The notes under the pieces are model-generated. The model was not told the DNA's origin. It did no database searches and saw only the letters and a list, made by a program, of their open reading frames with translations. The position numbers were made by a program, and so were the translations under genes. Shown here in pieces: positions 59,881-64,000 of a DNA stretch of 64,000 nucleotides (position 1 is the stretch's first letter; every line of letters starts with the position of its first letter). The stretch spans positions 43,333 through 107,332 of the forward strand of contig JBAYGJ010000001.1 in assembly GCA_041666685.1 (NCBI GenBank), in the 5' to 3' direction. This DNA is from JBAYGJ01 sp041666685. GTDB taxonomy: Bacteria > Patescibacteriota > Patescibacteriia > UBA10025 > JAHIVO01.

Positions 59881-60348
59881 TTACGGCACCTCCCTGATTT
59901 CGAACTTCTCGATCCCTTTCCCGTCACGAATAAAATGAAACGTCCCTTCCACCCTTTTTCCTGCCAGCACCAGGGGCAGCCATTTCGTATCGCTTACCCA
60001 CATAAGGTCATAAGGAATTTTTTTAAAAGAAAACCATGCCGGTTTCATCTCGTCTGTTTCCTGCGGCTCACCCTGCCATTTTTTTAATACATACACATAC
60101 ATTTCCGTATTCCAGTCGGGCTTATTTTTGAAATAAAAAAGTATTCTGCCCATATACACCAGGTCTTTTTCGGAAGCAGTAACGACTGCCTCTTCCTCTA
60201 ATTCGCGTATCGCCGCCCGCTCATTCGTCTCACCGGGATGGATTTTTCCACCGAAACCGTTCCACCAGCCAATGCCAAATCCTCGCTTTTTCATGGCAAG
60301 GGAAATTTCATTCTCCCGTATTAATAGACATAATGTCGTACTGACCAT
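59881..60348 (-). CDS. Nudix hydrolase, MutT/MTH1-like (oxidised nucleotide sanitising)
   Basis: 155 residues from ATG at 60348; a GTG two codons upstream (60354) is possible. Nudix box GGKIHPGETNERAAIRELEE followed by EAVV, with Val where Gly is usual near the end. LAMKKRGFGIGWWNGFGGKI closely matches the MTH1/NUDT1 pattern K-K-R-G-F-G-x-G-x-W-N-G-F-G-G-K, which hydrolyses 8-oxo-dGTP and other oxidised purine nucleotides. WNTEMYVYVLKKW and EMKPAWFSFKKIPYDLMW also follow that branch. It would protect the nucleotide pool from oxidation. A TATACT box lies 7 nt from the ATG. Confidence 0.88.
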   Translation of the reverse strand: MVSTTLCLLIRENEISLAMKKRGFGIGWWNGFGGKIHPGETNERAAIRELEEEAVVTASEKDLVYMGRILFYFKNKPDWNTEMYVYVLKKWQGEPQETDEMKPAWFSFKKIPYDLMWVSDTKWLPLVLAGKRVEGTFHFIRDGKGIEKFEIREVP

Positions 60349-60355
60349 ATTCACA

Positions 60356-60361
60356 AGTATA
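60356..60361 (-). promoter_or_regulatory. -10 box of the MutT-like Nudix gene
   Basis: Minus strand TATACT (complement 60356-60361), 7 nt before the ATG; no clear -35 is seen. The message would be almost leaderless. Confidence 0.4.
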
Positions 60362-60380
60362 CATCATTTGTCCATCGGCC

Positions 60381-60402
60381 AAAAAACTCCGAACTCAGTT
60401 CG
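60381..60402 (-). terminator. Terminator of the ABC exporter pair
   Basis: CGAAC-TGA-GTTCG (complement 60390-60402), then GAGTTTTTT on the minus strand, about 30 nt after the exporter stop. The stem is short (5 bp). Confidence 0.5.
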
Positions 60403-60431
60403 CAAATATGTATATGGACTCGATATTCGAA

Positions 60432-62474
60432 TCACGCCGTTACCGGTTCAGTAAACTGGCTATTATATAATGAAGCGTAGAAACCTTTTTTCGCCAGAAG
60501 CTGTTCGTGTTTGCCCTGCTCGACGATGTTGCCGTCCTTCATCACCAAAATAAGGTCAGCGTTGCGGATTGTTGAGAGCCGGTGGGCGATAACAAAGCTG
60601 GTCTTGCCTTTCATCAGTCTTTCCATGGCTTGCTGGATCAGCACTTCAGTACGCGTATCAACCGAACTGGTCGCTTCGTCCAAAATAAGCATCGGCGTCT
60701 TGATCAACATGGCGCGGGCGATAGTCAGGAGCTGTTTTTCGCCCTGCGAAATATTGTTCGCCTCTTCGTCCAACACCATATCATACCCATGCGGCAACGA
60801 GTGGACGAAATGGTCGACGTGGGCCGCTTTGGCCGCCTCGATAATTTCCTCTTCCGTCGCTTCCGGTTTGCCGTAAGCTAAATTTTCACGGATAGTGCCA
60901 TTGAACAGCCAGGTATCCTGTAAAACCATGCCAAACAGTTTCCGCACGTCCGCCCTTTTCATAGACTGGATATTGACGCCGTCAACTTTGATGACGCCGC
61001 TGTTGACCTCATAAAACCGCATTAACAGGTTGACCATGGTTGTCTTGCCGGCGCCGGTGGGACCGACGATAGCAATGCGTTGGCCAGGTTCCACATGGGC
61101 CGTAAAATCGCCGATGATGATCTTGTCAGGATTATATCCGAAATGCACGTGGTCAAATTCGACTGCACCGCGGACGCTGGTCAGCGCCTTTGAGTCAGCC
61201 GAGTCAGTCGTCTCTTCGCCTTCGGCCAAAAACTCAAAAACGCGTTCGGCAGAAGCGGCGGTCGATTGCAGCACGTTGGCGATATTGGCGGTCTGGATGA
61301 TCGGCTGGTTGAATTGGTTGACGTATTGGATGAATGCTTGAATATCCCCGATATTGACACGGCCATGAATGGCCAAATAACCGCCTAACACGGTCACTGC
61401 GACATACCCGATATTACCGACAAAGTTTATGATCGGGAATAATAACCCGGATAAGAATTGCGATTTCCACGCACTGCCGTACAACTCAGTATTGTGTTTG
61501 GTAAAAATGGCGATTGAGCGCTGTTGCCCATTGAATACTTTCATAACATTGTGGCCCCCGTACATTTCCTCGATGTGCCCGTTGAGATGGCCGAGAGTAT
61601 CCTGCTGTTTCTTGAAATACTGTTGTGAGCGTTTTACCACCAGCATGATCAGGCCGAAGCTGAGCGGCAGCGTGACGATCGCAACGAGGGTCATTTGCCA
61701 GCTGATCGACAACATCATAGCCAAGATGCCGATGATCATGGTCACTGAAGTGATGATCTGCGTCATGGATTGGTTGAGTGTTTGACTGACGGTATCCACA
61801 TCATTCGTGATCCGGCTCAGCACTTCGCCGTGTGTCGTACGGTCAAAATACCGTAACGGCATGCGCCCAATTTTCGTCGAAATATCCTTGCGGAAACGAT
61901 ACGTAACTTTTTGGGTGACGCTGGTCATGACCCAGCCTTGGATATAACTGAATAAAGCGCTGAGGCCAAACAAGATGAGCAGTTCGATTGCGATATTGAT
62001 TAATTTCTGATAATTAAATGACGGCCGGGTCGACAGGTCAAGTGTAGCAATGGTATTCAGAGAAGCTGTTGGGATCTTGCTGGTCATAGCCGGCGGCATT
62101 TTTTTCAGCAAATCTGCGCCAGTCGTACCAGCGGGAATTGTAGTGCCGGCCGGCAGCTGTTTGATCATCTGGTCATAGGCGGTCCGGTTGATGAAATCAG
62201 TTACCACCTGATTAGTCATACGACCAAGAATTTTCGGGCTGGCGATGGCAAATATCGTGCTGGCGATGGTAAAAACAACAACCACCGTCAGTGAAATCCA
62301 GAACGGCTTCAAGTAACCCCATAATTGCTTCATGGTTTTCTTGAAGTTTTTCGGTTTTTGGGGGACGCCCATCATGCCCATCGGACCGCCGCGACCCATC
62401 GGACCCATTGCCTCCGGCTTGGCCGCTGCGTTGGAACTTTGTTGAACGGGCGTTGGTTCTTTTTGGGTACTCAT
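60432..62474 (-). CDS. ABC exporter subunit with Met/Gly-rich N-terminus
   Basis: 680 residues. A ~45-residue low-complexity cytoplasmic start (MGPMGRGGPMGMMGVPQKPK) precedes six TM helices (~55-400), including an extracytoplasmic loop of about 70 residues (LKKMPPAMTSKIPTASLNTI). ATPase: VGPTGAGKTTMVNLLMRFYE, GMVLQDTWLFNGTIREN, ISQGEKQLLTIARAML (signature I-S-Q-G-E, degenerate from L-S-G-G-Q), MLILDEATSSVDTRTE, FVIAHRLSTI. Pairs with the upstream gene, which it overlaps by 4 nt (ATGA), as a heterodimeric YheI/YheH- or BmrCD-like exporter for lipids or drugs; the substrate is unknown. Confidence 0.93.
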   Translation of the reverse strand: MSTQKEPTPVQQSSNAAAKPEAMGPMGRGGPMGMMGVPQKPKNFKKTMKQLWGYLKPFWISLTVVVVFTIASTIFAIASPKILGRMTNQVVTDFINRTAYDQMIKQLPAGTTIPAGTTGADLLKKMPPAMTSKIPTASLNTIATLDLSTRPSFNYQKLINIAIELLILFGLSALFSYIQGWVMTSVTQKVTYRFRKDISTKIGRMPLRYFDRTTHGEVLSRITNDVDTVSQTLNQSMTQIITSVTMIIGILAMMLSISWQMTLVAIVTLPLSFGLIMLVVKRSQQYFKKQQDTLGHLNGHIEEMYGGHNVMKVFNGQQRSIAIFTKHNTELYGSAWKSQFLSGLLFPIINFVGNIGYVAVTVLGGYLAIHGRVNIGDIQAFIQYVNQFNQPIIQTANIANVLQSTAASAERVFEFLAEGEETTDSADSKALTSVRGAVEFDHVHFGYNPDKIIIGDFTAHVEPGQRIAIVGPTGAGKTTMVNLLMRFYEVNSGVIKVDGVNIQSMKRADVRKLFGMVLQDTWLFNGTIRENLAYGKPEATEEEIIEAAKAAHVDHFVHSLPHGYDMVLDEEANNISQGEKQLLTIARAMLIKTPMLILDEATSSVDTRTEVLIQQAMERLMKGKTSFVIAHRLSTIRNADLILVMKDGNIVEQGKHEQLLAKKGFYASLYNSQFTEPVTA

Positions 62475-64000
62475 ATAGTTGCCTCCGAGGTCACGTGTTT
62501 AGGCGCACGTCCGGGGTGGCTGCGCAGTTCTTCTTCGGACAACTGAGAAGAAGCGATTTCGCGATAGACATCACAGGTCTTCATGAGTTCATTGTGCGTC
62601 CCTTGTCCCACGATCCGACCTTCGTCGAGGACAATTATCTTGTCTGCATTCATGATTGTACTAATTCTCTGCGCCACGATGAGTACAGTCTTATTTTTTG
62701 TGGCCGAGACGAGTGCCTGGCGCAATTTCGCGTCAGTGGCAAAATCGAGTGCGGAAAAACTGTCATCAAAAATGAATAATTCTGGTTTGCGGATAATGGC
62801 GCGGGCAATAGAGAGGCGTTGTTTTTGCCCACCGGAAACATTCGTCCCGCCCTGTGAAATATCCGCCTGGTATTGGCCGTCTAACTGCTCTATAAAGTGT
62901 TTTGCCTGGGCGATTTCAGCGGCCTGCCTCACTTCATCATCCGTGGCGTTTGGCGCACCGTATTTCAGGTTACTCTCCACTGTCCCGGAAAATAATACTC
63001 CACGCTGCGGCACATATCCGATTTTTGAGTAAATATCTTCCATACGCATCTGGCGTATGTCTACATCGTCAATTTTAATAGCTCCCTTGGTAACGTCATA
63101 AAATCTCGGAATGAGATTGATCAATGTGGATTTCCCGCTGCCCGTACTGCCGACGAAAGCAGTGGTTTGGCCCGGCAAGGCAGTGAAAGAAATGTCATGG
63201 AGCACTGGTTGATCAGCTTCTGCGTAACTAAAAAATACATTGTCAAACTCAACCTTGCCGCTATGGATGGCTGTACCCTCCACCGGTTTTTGGGGATCCT
63301 TGATAGTCGCTTCAGTCCCGATCACTTCGCCAATACGTTCGATTGAAACCGCGGCACGCGGCACCATAATGAACACCATAGTGATCAACAGGAAGGCGAA
63401 AATTGCCTGCATGGCATATTGCATGAAAGCCATCATTTGTCCGATTTCCAAGCCTCCCAAATCAATCTGATGCGCCCCGTACCAGACAATCGCCAACGTG
63501 GTCAGGTTCATGATGAGCATCATGACCGGCATCATGATAACGAGTAAACGATTGACGAACAAATTAACCTTGGTTAATTCAATATTTGCAACATCAAATT
63601 TTTTTTCTTCAGCTGGTTCGCGGTTAAAAGCGCGGATAACCCGCAGGCCGGTCAGTATTTCCCGACTGACCAAATTCACTTTATCGACTAATTTTTGGAG
63701 GCTCTTGAATTTTGGGATGGCAAATTTGAACAAAACAGCGATGATCGTAATCAAGATACCGACTGCCAGACCCATGATCCAGGTCATCGAGGGGGCGTTA
63801 TGATACGCTTTGATGATAGCCCATACGCCCATGAACGGTGCCATCAGGGCCATCCGCAACAATATACCGGCCACCATCTGGATCTGTTGGACATCATTGG
63901 TTGACCGGGTGATAAGCGATGCAGTTGAAAAAGTATTGAATTCGTGGAGCGAAAAGCTTTCTACCTTTGCGAACGCTGCTGCCCGGATATCACGGGAAAA
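62471..64000 (-). CDS. ABC exporter subunit, 5' end cut by window edge
   Basis: 509 residues are visible in an uninterrupted frame to base 64000; the N-terminus lies outside. The visible part starts in the membrane domain (FSRDIRAAAFAKVESFSLHE, FNTFSTASLITRSTNDVQQI, the usual coupling-helix region) and continues through TM helices to the ATPase: VGSTGSGKSTLINLIPRFYD, IGYVPQRGVLFSGTVESN, VSGGQKQRLSIARAII, LFIFDDSFSALD (Asp replaces the catalytic Glu after Walker B), LIVAQRISTI (Gln replaces the H-loop His). Loss of both residues marks this as the degenerate-site half of a heterodimer; the partner keeps E and H. Stop overlaps the next start (ATGA). Confidence 0.93.
   Translation of the reverse strand, partial: FSRDIRAAAFAKVESFSLHEFNTFSTASLITRSTNDVQQIQMVAGILLRMALMAPFMGVWAIIKAYHNAPSMTWIMGLAVGILITIIAVLFKFAIPKFKSLQKLVDKVNLVSREILTGLRVIRAFNREPAEEKKFDVANIELTKVNLFVNRLLVIMMPVMMLIMNLTTLAIVWYGAHQIDLGGLEIGQMMAFMQYAMQAIFAFLLITMVFIMVPRAAVSIERIGEVIGTEATIKDPQKPVEGTAIHSGKVEFDNVFFSYAEADQPVLHDISFTALPGQTTAFVGSTGSGKSTLINLIPRFYDVTKGAIKIDDVDIRQMRMEDIYSKIGYVPQRGVLFSGTVESNLKYGAPNATDDEVRQAAEIAQAKHFIEQLDGQYQADISQGGTNVSGGQKQRLSIARAIIRKPELFIFDDSFSALDFATDAKLRQALVSATKNKTVLIVAQRISTIMNADKIIVLDEGRIVGQGTHNELMKTCDVYREIASSQLSEEELRSHPGRAPKHVTSEATI

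Overview
The window looks like a chromosome segment of a Candidate Phyla Radiation (Patescibacteria) bacterium. The supporting signs are tightly packed operons with 4-30 nt gaps, a CPR-style giant secreted protein opening with a type IV secretion pilin-like membrane module, an archaeal-type AMP phosphorylase, short leaders, and many genes without a Shine-Dalgarno sequence. TGA is a normal stop (for example at the sufS/sufU ATGA overlap), so the code is standard, not the UGA-glycine code of some CPR lineages. No phage, IS element, integrase or CRISPR array was seen. Both window ends cut a gene.

Layout. 1-14.9 kb (minus): two signal peptidases I, hisS, a HIT protein, rpsU, yqeY, a 3442-residue surface protein, and a second secreted Ig-like protein cut by the left edge. 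15.1 kb: tRNA-Val. 15.4-16.1 kb: a dolichyl-phosphate-mannose-synthase-like glycosyltransferase (minus). 16.2-21.8 kb (plus): LCP envelope protein, der, pth, a degenerate PilT-like ATPase and pilM. 21.8-22.3 kb: an orphan small gene and a candidate structured RNA. 22.4-30.4 kb (plus): mfd, dprA, topA and an L-threonine dehydrogenase-like protein, with a 47-residue membrane protein gene on the minus strand between mfd and dprA. 30.4-34.2 kb (minus): O-antigen ligase/TPR protein, parB, parA. 34.2-34.7 kb: tRNA-Leu, tRNA-Met, tRNA-fMet. 34.8-36.2 kb (plus): EamA transporter and a membrane protein. 36.2-46.9 kb (minus): lgt, two DsbA-like proteins, ferredoxin, ferritin, superoxide dismutase, sufU-S-D-B-C, a 44-residue zinc ribbon, fur, a second ferredoxin and AMP phosphorylase. 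47-52.5 kb: small genes, ZIP transporter, PurD-like ATP-grasp protein, DUF378 and fasciclin proteins, a MerR/B12-type regulator and a Nudix gene between repeats. 52.6-64 kb (minus): ABC exporter, OPT transporter, typA, DEAD-box helicase, MutT-like Nudix and a two-subunit ABC exporter cut by the right edge.

The strongest system-level reading is an iron/sulfur/oxidative-stress regulon. A consensus promoter (TTGACA-17-TATGCT) carries a near-perfect Fur-box palindrome just upstream of fur. Fur is followed head-to-tail by the zinc ribbon, sufCBDSU, superoxide dismutase, ferritin, ferredoxin and a DsbA-like protein, so one autoregulated promoter could control Fe-S assembly, iron storage and superoxide defence. 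Fur itself carries an unusual Cys-rich tail next to the zinc-ribbon gene.

Other points of interest: the giant surface protein, which combines a pilin-like anchor, a pseudopilin-like segment, many Cys-rich and TIG/Ig modules and two beta-propellers; a freestanding structured RNA before mfd; start codons 6-11 nt from the -10 box at five genes (likely leaderless mRNAs); terminator-like hairpins inside the leaders of dprA and the DEAD-box helicase; and four small genes of 44-63 codons, besides a 78-codon one, that are easily missed. All calls come from reading the sequence; no database search was run.
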